From the NCBI RefSeq assembly GCF_000702625.1, contig NZ_JNIS01000001.1, forward strand, positions 1,605,001 through 1,648,000: a stretch of DNA of 43,000 bases. The letters are read 5' to 3'. Positions 32,364 through 43,000 of the stretch are shown here, piece after piece. Origin of the DNA: Exiguobacterium oxidotolerans JCM 12280. GTDB lineage: Bacteria; Bacillota; Bacilli; Exiguobacteriales; Exiguobacteriaceae. The notes below the pieces were generated by a model, which was given only the letters and a program-made list of their open reading frames with translations, had not been told where the DNA came from and ran no database searches. The translations under genes were made by a program, and so were the position numbers. The first letter of the stretch is position 1; the number at the start of each line of letters is the position of its first letter.

Positions 32364-33125
32364 ATGATCTTAGTAATTGATGTTGGAAATACGAATATCG
32401 TACTGGGTGTCTATGCTGGGCAGACGTTAGTCGAGCACTGGCGGATCGCAACCGATCGGACGCGGACGACAGATGAGTATGGGATTCTTGTCAAAGCCTT
32501 GTTCCGGGATGCAGACTTAAACGTGGAAGAAATCGAGGGAATCGTGTTATCATCTGTCGTACCCCCCGTCGTGTTCCCACTCGAGAACATGTGCGTCCGC
32601 TATTTCAATCGACGCCCATTCGTGATTGGGCCGGGTATCAAAACCGGGCTCGACCTAAAAGTGGATAACCCGCGGGAAGTCGGGGCAGACCGAATCGTCA
32701 ACGCGGTCGCTGCGACGGTCAAGTATGATGGTCCATTGATTGTCGTCGACTTTGGGACAGCAACGACCTATTGTTATATCGATTCACAAAAACGGTATTA
32801 CGGTGGAATCATTTCACCAGGCGTCATGGTGTCGACAGAGGCGCTTTATAACAAGGCGGCAAAACTACCGCGGATTGAAATCGCGAAACCACAATCCGCG
32901 ATTGGACGGAACACGATCCATGCGATGCAATCCGGAATATACTTCGGATATGTCGCGCAAGTCGATGGTCTTGTCCACCGCATGAAAGAAGAAATGGGTG
33001 AAGCTAAAGTCATTGCGACTGGTGGGTTAGCCCGATTAATCAGCGAGGAATCCGCAACGATTGAAGTCGTCGATCCATTTTTGACGCTTGAAGGGTTGCG
33101 TATTATCTACGAACGAAATAAGTGA
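32364..33125 (+). CDS. coaX: Type III pantothenate kinase
   Basis: A 253-residue kinase of the acetate-kinase fold that starts CoA synthesis by phosphorylating pantothenate. Type III enzymes use a monovalent cation and are not inhibited by CoA. The N-terminal VIDVGNTN motif holds D6; [15 protein letters not shown] and the VVDFGTATT segment are diagnostic of the type III family. It is followed directly by hslO: its stop (TGA) lies 11 bases before the hslO ATG. Confidence 0.96.
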   Translation: MILVIDVGNTNIVLGVYAGQTLVEHWRIATDRTRTTDEYGILVKALFRDADLNVEEIEGIVLSSVVPPVVFPLENMCVRYFNRRPFVIGPGIKTGLDLKVDNPREVGADRIVNAVAATVKYDGPLIVVDFGTATTYCYIDSQKRYYGGIISPGVMVSTEALYNKAAKLPRIEIAKPQSAIGRNTIHAMQSGIYFGYVAQVDGLVHRMKEEMGEAKVIATGGLARLISEESATIEVVDPFLTLEGLRIIYERNK

Positions 33126-33136
33126 GGGAAAAAATA

Positions 33137-34063
33137 ATGAAACGTGAAGAATTGTTAGCACAATTAAAAGATGACTATTTAGTACGAGCACTTGGTTTTA
33201 ACGGAGAAGTCCGTGCATTTGCAATCCGTTCGACAAAGTCGGTGTATGAAGCACAGCTCCGGCACCAAACGACACCGGTCGTCACGGCAGCACTTGGCCG
33301 GACGCTGACAATCGGTGCAATGATGGGAACGATGCAAAAAGGCGATACACGTGTGACCCTGAAAGTCGAAGGCGACGGACCAATCGGGAAAATCATCGTT
33401 GATGCTGATGCAAAAGGAACGGTCCGTGGGTATGTCAGCCATCCGCGTGTCGAAATGGATACGTACGTCAATGCAGACGGTCTGACGAAATTAAAAGTCG
33501 GCGATGCAGTCGGTCGCGGAAATATTTCTGTCATCAAAGATTTAGGACTTCGTGACTTCGTCGGAGGGCAATCACCGATTCAAACCGGTGAGATCAGTGA
33601 AGACTTTACGTACTACTTCGCAGTCTCAGAACAAAGTCCATCTGTCGTCGGTGCCGGCGTGCTCGTTTATCCGGAAGATGAGTCGGTCATCGCAGCAGGT
33701 GGGTTAATCGTGCAATTGATGCCAGGTGCATCGGAAGAAACAATTGCCGCACTCGAAGCACGAGTCGCCGCATTAAAACCAATCTCGATTCTTGTCGGAG
33801 AAGAAAAAACACCGGAAGAAATGCTTGAACTCGTCCTCGGTGAATCATATGAAGTCCTCGATACAGTTCCGGTTACGTTTGGTTGCACATGTGATCGCGA
33901 AAAGCTCGCGACAGCAATCGTGGCGCTTGGACCTGACGAGATTCAATCGATGATTGATGAAGATGGTGGAGCAGAGGCGGTTTGTCATTTCTGTTCAGAA
34001 CACTATCAGTATGGCGTCGAAGAATTACAATCACTTCGTGAAAAATCGCTCGAACGAGCATAA
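33137..34063 (+). CDS. hslO: Redox-regulated chaperone Hsp33
   Basis: A 308-residue holdase chaperone that is activated when its zinc centre is oxidised (for example by hypochlorite or peroxide with heat). The four zinc-binding cysteines are in place: C250-x-C252 and C283-x2-C286 near the C-terminus. The N-terminal domain has GRTLTIGAMMG and RGYVSHP. ATG 33137 is preferred to the upstream in-frame GTG 33122, since GTGAGGGA lies just ahead of the ATG. It is followed by a short YacD-like gene, as in B. subtilis. Confidence 0.96.
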   Translation: MKREELLAQLKDDYLVRALGFNGEVRAFAIRSTKSVYEAQLRHQTTPVVTAALGRTLTIGAMMGTMQKGDTRVTLKVEGDGPIGKIIVDADAKGTVRGYVSHPRVEMDTYVNADGLTKLKVGDAVGRGNISVIKDLGLRDFVGGQSPIQTGEISEDFTYYFAVSEQSPSVVGAGVLVYPEDESVIAAGGLIVQLMPGASEETIAALEARVAALKPISILVGEEKTPEEMLELVLGESYEVLDTVPVTFGCTCDREKLATAIVALGPDEIQSMIDEDGGAEAVCHFCSEHYQYGVEELQSLREKSLERA

Positions 34064-34075
34064 GAGGGTCTGAAA

Positions 34076-34387
34076 ATGGGAAATGTAAACTCTAAGTACT
34101 TGTGGATGTTGATTTTCATCTTACTGTTGACGAATTTTTTAACGGGAGCATATGCCTTCATGGGAGAACTACCGAAAGTCGATTCTCCGAAGATCGTCCA
34201 AGAAAGTATCGGTGGACCGCTTGAAGACGTCGTCGCGACAGTCGGAGACGAAGACATCACACGAGCGGATGTCTATCAAGTAATGCGTAAAGAACACGAA
34301 CAAGATACACTCGATCGTTTGATTCAGGAAGCGGTAGAACGTCAATCCAAAAATGGAACGAAACCTACCGTGGAGCGCTTTGATTGA
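34076..34387 (+). CDS. Short YacD-like membrane protein (SurA/PrsA N-terminal segment only)
   Basis: A 103-residue protein with one hydrophobic segment near the N-terminus (about residues 8-30), which may act as signal or anchor. The part after residue 50 (VATVGDEDITRADVY through LDRLIQEAVERQSKNG) resembles the N-terminal chaperone-like region of B. subtilis YacD, a PrsA/SurA-type protein in the same place between hslO and cysK. The parvulin prolyl isomerase domain found in YacD is absent: only 80 bases lie before the cysK start and they hold no continuation. GAGGG precedes ATG 34076. It may be a shortened orthologue; whether it is functional is unknown. The similarity is judged from memory. 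Confidence 0.7.
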   Translation: MGNVNSKYLWMLIFILLLTNFLTGAYAFMGELPKVDSPKIVQESIGGPLEDVVATVGDEDITRADVYQVMRKEHEQDTLDRLIQEAVERQSKNGTKPTVERFD

Positions 34388-34467
34388 CAGATTTCATCCA
34401 GTCCATTGATAATTGATTTATCGGATTACTTGGAATTAAAGGTTTTTCATTATGAGGAGGAATGGTC

Positions 34468-35412
34468 ATGCGTATTGCAAATTCAGTACTAGATTTAGTC
34501 GGCCGCACGCCGATCGTGAAATTGAATCATCTGACAGGACCAGAGGATGCAGATGTCTACTTGAAACTGGAGTATATGAATCCCGGGTCAAGTGTCAAAG
34601 ACCGGATTGCGCTGTCGATGATTGAAGCGGCAGAAGAAGCTGGAAAACTGAAAGCAGGCGATACGATCATCGAACCGACGAGTGGCAACACGGGAATTGG
34701 TCTTGCGATGGTCGCAGCTGCGAAAGGATACCGGGCCATCCTCGTCATGCCAGAAACGATGAGCATGGAACGCCGAACTCTTCTTCGTGCGTACGGCGCG
34801 GAGTTGATTTTAACACCCGGTCCAGAAGGAATGAAGGGTGCAATCGCGCGAGCGACGGCAGAAGCAGAAGAACATGGTCATTTCATGCCACAACAATTCA
34901 ACAACGGAGCAAATCCCGTCGTCCATGAACAGACGACAGGACCTGAAATCGTTGAAGCGTTCGAAGGATTGTCACTCGATGCCTTCATCGCCGGAATCGG
35001 AACAGGTGGGACGATCACGGGTGCTGGTAAAGTGTTACGCGACGCTTTCCCAGGAATCGAAATCATCGCAGTCGAACCAACGGATTCACCTGTTCTTTCA
35101 GGTGGTAAACCGGGTCCGCACAAGCTTCAAGGAATTGGTGCTGGATTCGTACCCTCGATTCTTGATACACACATTTATGATGGTGTTGAACAAATCACGA
35201 CGGAAGAAGCATTTGATCACGCGCGCCGTGCCGCGAAATCAAACGGCGTTCTCGGTGGGATTTCTTCAGGTGCTGCCATCGCTGCGGCCCTTAAAACAGC
35301 CAAACGTCTTGGGAAAGGAAAAAATGTGTTAGCGATCATTCCTTCGAATGGAGAGCGTTACCTCAGTACGCCACTCTATCAAGTCGAAGAAGAAGAGGGT
35401 TCAAAACTATAA
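34468..35412 (+). CDS. cysK: Cysteine synthase A (O-acetylserine sulfhydrylase)
   Basis: A 314-residue PLP enzyme that makes cysteine from O-acetylserine and sulphide. The cofactor lysine is K44 in SSVKDR; the substrate loop [10 protein letters not shown] and the phosphate-binding [10 protein letters not shown] are present, as is ISSGAAIAA near the C-terminus. ATG 34468 is chosen over ATG 34462, which lies only one base after GAGGAGG. A terminator follows directly. In B. subtilis CysK also forms a complex with CymR that controls sulphur genes; whether this occurs here cannot be seen from the sequence. Confidence 0.97.
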   Translation: MRIANSVLDLVGRTPIVKLNHLTGPEDADVYLKLEYMNPGSSVKDRIALSMIEAAEEAGKLKAGDTIIEPTSGNTGIGLAMVAAAKGYRAILVMPETMSMERRTLLRAYGAELILTPGPEGMKGAIARATAEAEEHGHFMPQQFNNGANPVVHEQTTGPEIVEAFEGLSLDAFIAGIGTGGTITGAGKVLRDAFPGIEIIAVEPTDSPVLSGGKPGPHKLQGIGAGFVPSILDTHIYDGVEQITTEEAFDHARRAAKSNGVLGGISSGAAIAAALKTAKRLGKGKNVLAIIPSNGERYLSTPLYQVEEEEGSKL

Positions 35413-35418
35413 TTTTTT

Positions 35419-35460
35419 CAGGCACATGGAAGTCATTCGACTCCCGTGTGTCTTTTTTTT
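35419..35460 (+). terminator. Intrinsic terminator after cysK
   Basis: Stem AGGCACATGG / CCGTGTGTCT with two wobble pairs and an internal GAAGTC / GACTCC-like region, followed by eight T residues. A TATAAT at 35464-35469, just after it, may be the -10 of the pab-fol operon; I see no good -35 box. Confidence 0.8.
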
Positions 35461-35503
35461 GCGTATAATGAGGACAGAATATGTACAGAGGTGGGGGACG
35501 CAA

Positions 35504-36892
35504 GTGCGACAGACGAGATATGTAGCATTTACATGGACGAAGGAACAATTTTATAACCGTTATGTGGAGCGGACAAAGGAACAAACCGGTCATATCTGGC
35601 TCGAAAGTGGTCGTATCGGTTCCTACACGATGGCTGGTGTGCACCCGGTCGGACAGCTCCGGACAAAGGCGGGACGGACAACGATTACGACTTCCTCAGG
35701 TGTCGAAGAACGGATGGATCCACCATTTGCGTTGATTGAAGAACTGCGTGCGCGTTATGCGTCGGCTCGTCCTGGCGGGATGCCTGCATTTTTCGGTGGA
35801 CTGGCAGGCTACGTCAGTTATGACGCTGTCCGGTATTTAGAGCGATTACCAGACGAAGCGGAAGACGATTTAGAAACAGCCGATCTTTCGTTGTATTGGT
35901 ACGATGAAGTCGCCGTGTATGACGAACAGGCAGGTCAGTTATTCGTTGCCGTGACGCGTGATACGGTCGAGGCAGCGGAAGCAGCACTTGAAACTGAAGT
36001 ATTTGCTTGGAAAGTAGAGAGCCCTGCGCCAGTTTTTCACCCGGCTTCAAGTGAATGGCTAGAGCGGGGGCGGTCGTTCGAACAAGCCGACTTTGTCGAG
36101 GCGGCTGACCGCGTCAAACGTTACATTGAAGCGGGTGACGTCTTTCAAGTCAATCTTGCAGTTCGTCAACATGAACGTCTCTTGACATCGCCGGCGCACA
36201 TCTATGATGTTTTACGGCAAGTGAATCCGTCGCCTTACATGGGCTATTTCGTCGATGAAGAGTTGACACTCGTCTCGGCGTCACCTGAGTTGCTCGTCGA
36301 AAAAATCGGAGACGATCTCGCGACGCGTCCGATTGCCGGGACCCGTCCGCGTGGGAAGGATGAAGCGGAAGATTTAGCACTGGCGAAGACGCTGCTCGAC
36401 AATGAAAAGGAACGGGCGGAACACGTTATGCTCGTCGATTTAGAACGCAACGATTTGGGGCGGGTCAGCCGGTATGGGTCCGTTCATGTCGATGAATTGA
36501 TGGTGATCGAAAAATATTCTCATGTGCAACATATCGTCTCGAACGTTCGGGGAAAAGTCGCGGAACATCAAGGTGCGAGCGATGTTCTCGCAGCGATGTT
36601 CCCCGGTGGGACGATTACTGGCGCGCCAAAAATCCGGACGATGGAGATTATCGAGGAGTTAGAACCGGTCCGACGTGGTATTTATACAGGGTCACTCGGA
36701 TTTATCAGTTGGGCGGACGATGCCATCTTCAACATCTTGATTCGGACACTTGTCGCAAAGGATGGGGTCGCGTATATCCAAGCGGGAGCAGGAATCGTCA
36801 CCGATTCCAACTCGGCAAGTGAGTATGAGGAATCACTTAGTAAGGCAAAGGCACTTTGGGTCGCAAAAGAAATAGCGGAGGGAACGACATGA
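35504..36892 (+). CDS. pabB: Aminodeoxychorismate synthase component I
   Basis: A 462-residue chorismate-binding enzyme that aminates chorismate to 4-amino-4-deoxychorismate, using ammonia from PabA. The C-terminal chorismate-binding domain shows [23 protein letters not shown] and [11 protein letters not shown], which end in GIYTGSLGF. The related anthranilate synthase TrpE has the same fold; the neighbours pabA, pabC and folP support PabB. GTG 35504 is chosen because AGAGGTGGGGG stands about 8 bases ahead; the frame is open further upstream into cysK without a good start. The pabA ATG overlaps its stop by four bases. Confidence 0.93.
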   Translation: MRQTRYVAFTWTKEQFYNRYVERTKEQTGHIWLESGRIGSYTMAGVHPVGQLRTKAGRTTITTSSGVEERMDPPFALIEELRARYASARPGGMPAFFGGLAGYVSYDAVRYLERLPDEAEDDLETADLSLYWYDEVAVYDEQAGQLFVAVTRDTVEAAEAALETEVFAWKVESPAPVFHPASSEWLERGRSFEQADFVEAADRVKRYIEAGDVFQVNLAVRQHERLLTSPAHIYDVLRQVNPSPYMGYFVDEELTLVSASPELLVEKIGDDLATRPIAGTRPRGKDEAEDLALAKTLLDNEKERAEHVMLVDLERNDLGRVSRYGSVHVDELMVIEKYSHVQHIVSNVRGKVAEHQGASDVLAAMFPGGTITGAPKIRTMEIIEELEPVRRGIYTGSLGFISWADDAIFNILIRTLVAKDGVAYIQAGAGIVTDSNSASEYEESLSKAKALWVAKEIAEGTT

Positions 36893-37470
36893 TTGTATTG
36901 ATTGATAACTATGATTCATTTACGTACAACTTAGTCCAATATTTTGGGGAGCTCGGGCAAGACATCCGGGTGTTTCGGAATGATGCGATTACACTTGAGG
37001 AGATTGAACGACTCAACCCCGACCATTTAGTGATTTCGCCTGGACCTTGTACGCCGAATGAAGCGGGCATTAGCCTTGCTGCGATTGAATACTTCGCGGG
37101 CAAGCTGCCGATTCTCGGTGTTTGCCTCGGTCATCAAGCGATCGGTCAAGCGTTCGGCGGACAAGTCGTCCGGGCGAAAGAGTTGATGCATGGGAAGGTC
37201 TCGTTGTTGTCTCACGACGCGACCGGGATGTTTGAAGGCATCGTTCAAGATACACCGGTGACACGATACCATTCGCTCGTCGTCGAACGGGAGACATTTC
37301 CGGATGTCTTAGAGATCACAGCAGAAGCAGGGGGAGAAATCATGGCCCTACGGCATCGCGAGTTGCCGATTGTCGGGGTCCAGTTCCACCCGGAAGCGAT
37401 CTTGACCCGAGACGGGAAGCAGATGTTAAAAAACTTTTTGGAGTTGAATCGATATGTATCTTTGGCATGA
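36889..37470 (+). CDS. pabA: Aminodeoxychorismate synthase component II (glutamine amidotransferase)
   Basis: A 193-residue class I glutamine amidotransferase that supplies ammonia to PabB. The catalytic triad is visible: C79 in GVCLGHQ, and H167 and E169 in QFHPEA. The N-terminal [12 protein letters not shown] is typical of PabA/TrpG. In B. subtilis this subunit is shared with anthranilate synthase; whether it serves both here is unknown, since no trp genes lie in the window. ATG 36889 overlaps the pabB stop. The end overlaps pabC by 17 bases. Confidence 0.96.
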   Translation: MIVLIDNYDSFTYNLVQYFGELGQDIRVFRNDAITLEEIERLNPDHLVISPGPCTPNEAGISLAAIEYFAGKLPILGVCLGHQAIGQAFGGQVVRAKELMHGKVSLLSHDATGMFEGIVQDTPVTRYHSLVVERETFPDVLEITAEAGGEIMALRHRELPIVGVQFHPEAILTRDGKQMLKNFLELNRYVSLA

Positions 37471-38293
37471 TGGACAGGTAGTAAAAGAAGAAGAGGTTCG
37501 GATTTCACCGTTTGACCATGGTTACCTGTACGGGATGGGGATTTTTGAGACCTTTCGGACGTATGCGGGACATCCGTTTTTATTTGATGATCACATCGAA
37601 CGGCTCCAGATGAGTTGTGCGGCAATCGGAATCCATGTTCCTTATACGCGCGATGAGCTCCTTGAAGCAGTCGAAGCGTTATGCCGCGTCCACGCGACAG
37701 GAGATTTATATATCCGCTTAAACGTTTCAGCAGGTCCGCGTGAAATTGGATTATCGGTTGAGCGGTATGATGTACCGACGGTCGTGATTTATGCAAGACC
37801 AATCGGCGCGCGACAAGCGACGGAGCGGGCGCTCGAAACGGTCCGTTTGCCCCGGAGTACACCGGAAACGGCGTATCGCTTAAAGTCGCATCACTACATG
37901 AATAACTTAGTTGCGAAACGTCAACTATTTAATCAGGAAGCAGAAGGCCTCTTTTTGACGAAGGAAGGCTTCATCTGTGAAGGTATCACGTCGAATATCT
38001 TTTGGCGTTATGGTGAAAAGTGGTTCACCCCTTCGCTTGAAACAGGTGCCTTGAACGGCATCACCCGGCAATTTTTAATAGAAGAGTTGGTTGTCGAAGA
38101 ACGTCTTGCTTTGTTACCGCAGTTGATGGAGGCAAACGAGGTTCTCTACACGAATTCCGTTCAAGAAGCCGTCGCCGTTTCATCACTTGACGGACGAACG
38201 TTCCCAGGTCAATCGGGAAGCGGCTATCAACATGTTCGTCAGCTATTCGACGCCGCAGTTGAATCACGGTGGTCGAGGAGGGGGAACCGATGA
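37454..38293 (+). CDS. pabC: Aminodeoxychorismate lyase
   Basis: A 279-residue fold-type IV PLP enzyme that splits aminodeoxychorismate to p-aminobenzoate and pyruvate. The probable PLP-binding lysine is K144 in [14 protein letters not shown]. The N-terminal [13 protein letters not shown] segment and EGITSNIF near the cofactor site are typical of the family, which also includes branched-chain and D-amino-acid aminotransferases; the neighbours support PabC. It overlaps pabA by 17 bases and folP by four, so translation is coupled. Confidence 0.93.
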   Translation: MYLWHDGQVVKEEEVRISPFDHGYLYGMGIFETFRTYAGHPFLFDDHIERLQMSCAAIGIHVPYTRDELLEAVEALCRVHATGDLYIRLNVSAGPREIGLSVERYDVPTVVIYARPIGARQATERALETVRLPRSTPETAYRLKSHHYMNNLVAKRQLFNQEAEGLFLTKEGFICEGITSNIFWRYGEKWFTPSLETGALNGITRQFLIEELVVEERLALLPQLMEANEVLYTNSVQEAVAVSSLDGRTFPGQSGSGYQHVRQLFDAAVESRWSRRGNR

Positions 38294-39081
38294 CGAAAAT
38301 CATGGGTATTTTGAACGTGACACCTGATTCTTTTTCAGATGGGGGTCAATACATCGATGTCGAGCTCGCTGTCCGTCATGCTAGGCAACTTGTTGCGGAC
38401 GGGGCAGATGCCATCGATGTGGGTGGAGAATCGACGCGACCGGGTGCGACATTTGTTTCAGCAGCAGATGAAATCGACCGCGTTGTTCCAGTGATTCGTC
38501 GCTTGAAGCGTGAGCTCGACGTCTTGATTTCGATTGATACGTATAAACCGGAAGTCGCTGAAGCCGCGGTCCGTGCTGGTGCAGATCTCATCAACGACGT
38601 CTGGGGTTCGAAATGGGGCGACCGTTCGATGGTAACGGTCGCTGCCCGGCACGAAGTTCCCATCATCCTGATGCATAATCGGACGGAACCACACGGAACA
38701 GACGTCTTAGCCGAAGTCCGGGCCGACCTCGAAGAATCAATCCGGCTAGCGAAGCAGGCAGGTGTCTCGGAAAATCGGATTTGGCTCGATCCCGGGATTG
38801 GCTTCATGAAAACGTATGAAGAGAATTTATTTTTAATGCGTCATCTCGCGATTGCGACAGATTTTGGATACCCGGTTTTACTTGGGACGTCACGCAAGTC
38901 ACTCATCGGATTGACGCTCGGACTCCCGGCGACGGAACGGGTGGAAGGAACGATCGCGACCGTCTGTTACGGAATCCAACAAGGTTGCGAGTGGATGCGT
39001 GTCCACGACGTGAAAGAAATCAAACGGGCCGCTCTGATGATGGACGCGATGCTTGCAGCAGAATTACCGAAGGGGGAATAA
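38290..39081 (+). CDS. folP: Dihydropteroate synthase
   Basis: A 263-residue enzyme that joins p-aminobenzoate to the pterin pyrophosphate, and the target of sulphonamides. The signature GILNVTPDSFSDGG (residues 6-19), IDVGGESTRPG and the GTSRKS motif are present; the pterin-binding N in LINDVWG is also visible. ATG 38290 has GAGGAGGGGG ahead and overlaps the pabC stop. folB follows after two bases. No sulphonamide-resistance insertion is evident in the motifs that I can read. Confidence 0.97.
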   Translation: MTKIMGILNVTPDSFSDGGQYIDVELAVRHARQLVADGADAIDVGGESTRPGATFVSAADEIDRVVPVIRRLKRELDVLISIDTYKPEVAEAAVRAGADLINDVWGSKWGDRSMVTVAARHEVPIILMHNRTEPHGTDVLAEVRADLEESIRLAKQAGVSENRIWLDPGIGFMKTYEENLFLMRHLAIATDFGYPVLLGTSRKSLIGLTLGLPATERVEGTIATVCYGIQQGCEWMRVHDVKEIKRAALMMDAMLAAELPKGE

Positions 39082-39083
39082 AG

Positions 39084-39455
39084 ATGGATCGCATACACGT
39101 GTCAGGGATGCGTTTTTATGGTTATCATGGAGTGTTCGCAGAAGAAACAAAATTAGGACAACGCTTTAATGTGGATCTGTCAATCGGACTCGATTTATCA
39201 CGAGCTGGCGAGACGGATGATTTACGGGAAAGTGTCAATTATGCGGAGCTTTATGAAGCGACGAAACATGTCGTCGAAGGGGAGGCCGTTCAGTTGGTCG
39301 AGGCACTCGCGGACCGAATCGTCCGACACGTCTTTTTGCTTGATCCACGAATCCTGGAAGCGACCGTCAAAGTCATCAAACCAGATCCGCCGATTGCAGG
39401 ACACTATGAGCATGTCGCGGTAGAAATCAATCGGGTCCGGGGGGATTACGTATGA
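39084..39455 (+). CDS. folB: Dihydroneopterin aldolase
   Basis: A 123-residue enzyme that converts dihydroneopterin to 6-hydroxymethyl-dihydropterin. The N-terminal MRFYGYHGVFAEE segment holds the catalytic-type Tyr and Glu; VNYAELYE and the C-terminal KPDPPI are conserved. ATG 39084 has AGGGGGA just ahead; a longer frame upstream lies in folP. It overlaps folK by four bases. Product and substrate link directly to FolK and FolP in the same operon. Confidence 0.95.
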   Translation: MDRIHVSGMRFYGYHGVFAEETKLGQRFNVDLSIGLDLSRAGETDDLRESVNYAELYEATKHVVEGEAVQLVEALADRIVRHVFLLDPRILEATVKVIKPDPPIAGHYEHVAVEINRVRGDYV

Positions 39456-39943
39456 ACCGTGCTTACATCGCCCTTGGGTCGAATATCGGGGATAAGGCAG
39501 GTCACTTACATGCTGCAATCGAAGCGATGGGAGCGTACCCGGAGATTCAAACGATTCGTCCGTCCTCGATTTATGAGACTGTTCCTGTCGGCTATCTCGA
39601 TCAAGACCTGTTTTACAATATGGTCGTCGAACTTGAGACGAGTTGGTCCGCCGAGGTGTTGCTCGCGCACTTGCAAGAGATCGAACGCCGAGAGGGACGG
39701 AAACGATTGTTCAAGAATGGTCCCAGAACGTTAGATCTTGACATCATTCTTTATAATACAGATGATATACATTCAGAAGGATTGACGGTGCCGCATCCAC
39801 GGATGCAAGAGCGAGCGTTTGTCCTTGCACCGTTACATGAATTGAATCCGGGTTATACAGTACGACACTTAGAGATGACGGTCGCGGAACTGTATGCCCG
39901 GTTACCGGAAACAGAACGAGCAGGTGTGAAGCGCATCGTGTAA
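39452..39943 (+). CDS. folK: Hydroxymethyldihydropterin pyrophosphokinase
   Basis: A 163-residue kinase that transfers pyrophosphate from ATP to 6-hydroxymethyl-dihydropterin, giving the substrate of FolP. The N-terminal YIALGSNIGDK, ETVPVG and the metal-binding GPRTLDLDIILY are diagnostic. It overlaps folB by four bases. In B. subtilis the small gene yazB follows; here dusB follows after 35 bases, so yazB is missing. Confidence 0.96.
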   Translation: MNRAYIALGSNIGDKAGHLHAAIEAMGAYPEIQTIRPSSIYETVPVGYLDQDLFYNMVVELETSWSAEVLLAHLQEIERREGRKRLFKNGPRTLDLDIILYNTDDIHSEGLTVPHPRMQERAFVLAPLHELNPGYTVRHLEMTVAELYARLPETERAGVKRIV

Positions 39944-39978
39944 CAAAAGAGGGATTGAAGAAGAGAGGAGGAATGAAC

Positions 39979-42626
<2,648 letters not shown>

Positions 42627-42636
42627 CAAACACGTA

Positions 42637-42676
42637 TGCTCCCTTTCTTCTATATATAGTAGAGAGGGAGCTTTAT
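42637..42676 (+). terminator. Intrinsic terminator after lysS
   Basis: A long stem GCTCCCTTTCTTCTA / TAGTAGAGAGGGAGC with two imperfect positions and loop TATA, followed by a short T-rich stretch. The T-run is short, so it may be a moderate terminator. Confidence 0.75.
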
Positions 42677-42772
42677 TATGAAAAATGAAGTCTAGAAAAG
42701 ACGTAATGGATTGGAATCAATCATCAATAAAACGGGTAAATAATCTTTTTAAATGTTTTTCTAATAAAATGC

Positions 42773-42801
42773 TTGTACAATCGAAAAAGCCATGGTATAT
42801 T
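42773..42801 (+). promoter_or_regulatory. rRNA operon promoter P1
   Basis: TTGTAC (42773-42778) and TATATT (42796-42801) with a 17-base spacer, and TGG just before the -10. It is the first of two tandem promoters, as is usual for Bacillus rRNA operons. Confidence 0.65.
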
Positions 42802-42856
42802 ATTTCTTGTGCCGCAAATGGTTGTGACACACCAAAAAAATATCAAAAAAAAGTTG

Positions 42857-42886
42857 TTGACAATTGTGTTGATAACTTGGTAAGAT
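42857..42886 (+). promoter_or_regulatory. rRNA operon promoter P2
   Basis: A perfect TTGACA (42857-42862) and TAAGAT (42881-42886) with an 18-base spacer. It lies after a run of A residues that may act as an upstream element. Transcription would start near 42894. Confidence 0.75.
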
Positions 42887-42893
42887 ATTAAAG

Positions 42894-43000
42894 TCGCTGA
42901 AAACGACACGACGAACTTTGAAAACTGAACGATGAGGCAAAAAACGTATCTTCGGATACAAACAATGAATGAAGCGCAAGCTTCGTCAACGTGACTTTTA
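42894..43000 (+). other. Leader of a rRNA operon, upstream of 16S rRNA (16S outside window)
   Basis: Contains CTTTGAAAACTGAAC (42916-42930), the typical boxA-like leader of Bacillus pre-16S RNA, followed by a GTATC-TTCG-GATAC hairpin (42946-42959) and a GAAGC-GCAA-GCTTC hairpin (42971-42984). The final TTTTA (42996-43000) may be the first bases of 16S rRNA. The remainder of the 374 bases after lysS holds only the terminator and the promoters; I see no gene there. Confidence 0.75.

Noticed and set aside
37245-37862. 205-residue frame antisense to pabA and pabC
   Set aside because: It overlaps two well-supported genes and has no recognisable motif.
42685-42891. 68-residue open frame between lysS and the next rRNA operon
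   Set aside because: It covers both rRNA promoters, its composition is Lys/Asn-rich as expected from AT-rich DNA, it lacks a good ribosome-binding site, and it resembles no family that I know.

Overview
The window is a moderate-GC Firmicute (Bacillales) chromosome segment with conserved Bacillus-type gene order. It runs from the 3' end of one ribosomal RNA operon (23S and 5S, about 1-1400) to the promoter and leader of a second one (about 42770-43000). The genes between them are, in order, the same ones that lie between rRNA operons near the origin of Bacillus subtilis, from yaaO to lysS. Every gene expected only in endospore formers is missing (yabG, sspF, fin, spoVT, yabP, yabQ, spoIIE), while veg, spoVG, abrB and yabM remain. 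This pattern fits a non-sporulating Bacillales such as Exiguobacterium. The genus is an inference; the gene order and the absences are read from the sequence.

Layout. 1-1400: 23S and 5S rRNA and their terminator. 1427-5997: one tightly packed operon (yaaO, tmk, darA, holB, ricT, yabA) joining a PLP decarboxylase, dTMP synthesis, a c-di-AMP sensor, the clamp-loader delta' subunit, an Fe-S Ric-complex protein and the replication-initiation brake YabA. 6047-7885: tRNA and rRNA modification (trmN6, yazA, rsmI). 7928-8533: abrB on the minus strand, facing away from metG, with an AT-rich control region between them. 8565-14446: metG, tatD, yabE, rnmV, ksgA, veg (translation, cell-wall hydrolysis, 5S and 16S rRNA maturation). 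14543-19328: ispE, purR, spoVG, glmU, prs (isoprenoid precursor, purine control, cell-wall precursor, PRPP). 19430-27861: pth, mfd, yabM, mazG, rqcP, divIC, yabR (ribosome rescue, DNA repair, envelope, division). 28015-28173: tRNA-Met and tRNA-Glu. 28251-34387: tilS, hpt, ftsH, coaX, hslO and a shortened YacD-like protein. 34468-35412: cysK. 35504-42626: pabB, pabA, pabC, folP, folB, folK, dusB, lysS, a nearly complete p-aminobenzoate and folate pathway followed by tRNA dihydrouridylation and lysyl-tRNA synthesis.

Almost all genes are on the plus strand; only abrB is on the minus strand. Four-base stop/start overlaps are common and point to translational coupling. Intrinsic terminators are clear and divide the block into transcription units, and several sigma-A type promoters with 17-18 base spacers are visible. 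I found no mobile element, CRISPR array, prophage, toxin-antitoxin or defence genes. This is core chromosome, so no novel multi-gene system was found. The points worth a second look are small: an 18-base perfect palindrome over the purR promoter, a YacD-like protein reduced to its N-terminal part, a Gly/Arg-rich insertion in YabR, a terminator-like hairpin in front of lysS, and inverted repeats near abrB and ftsH.
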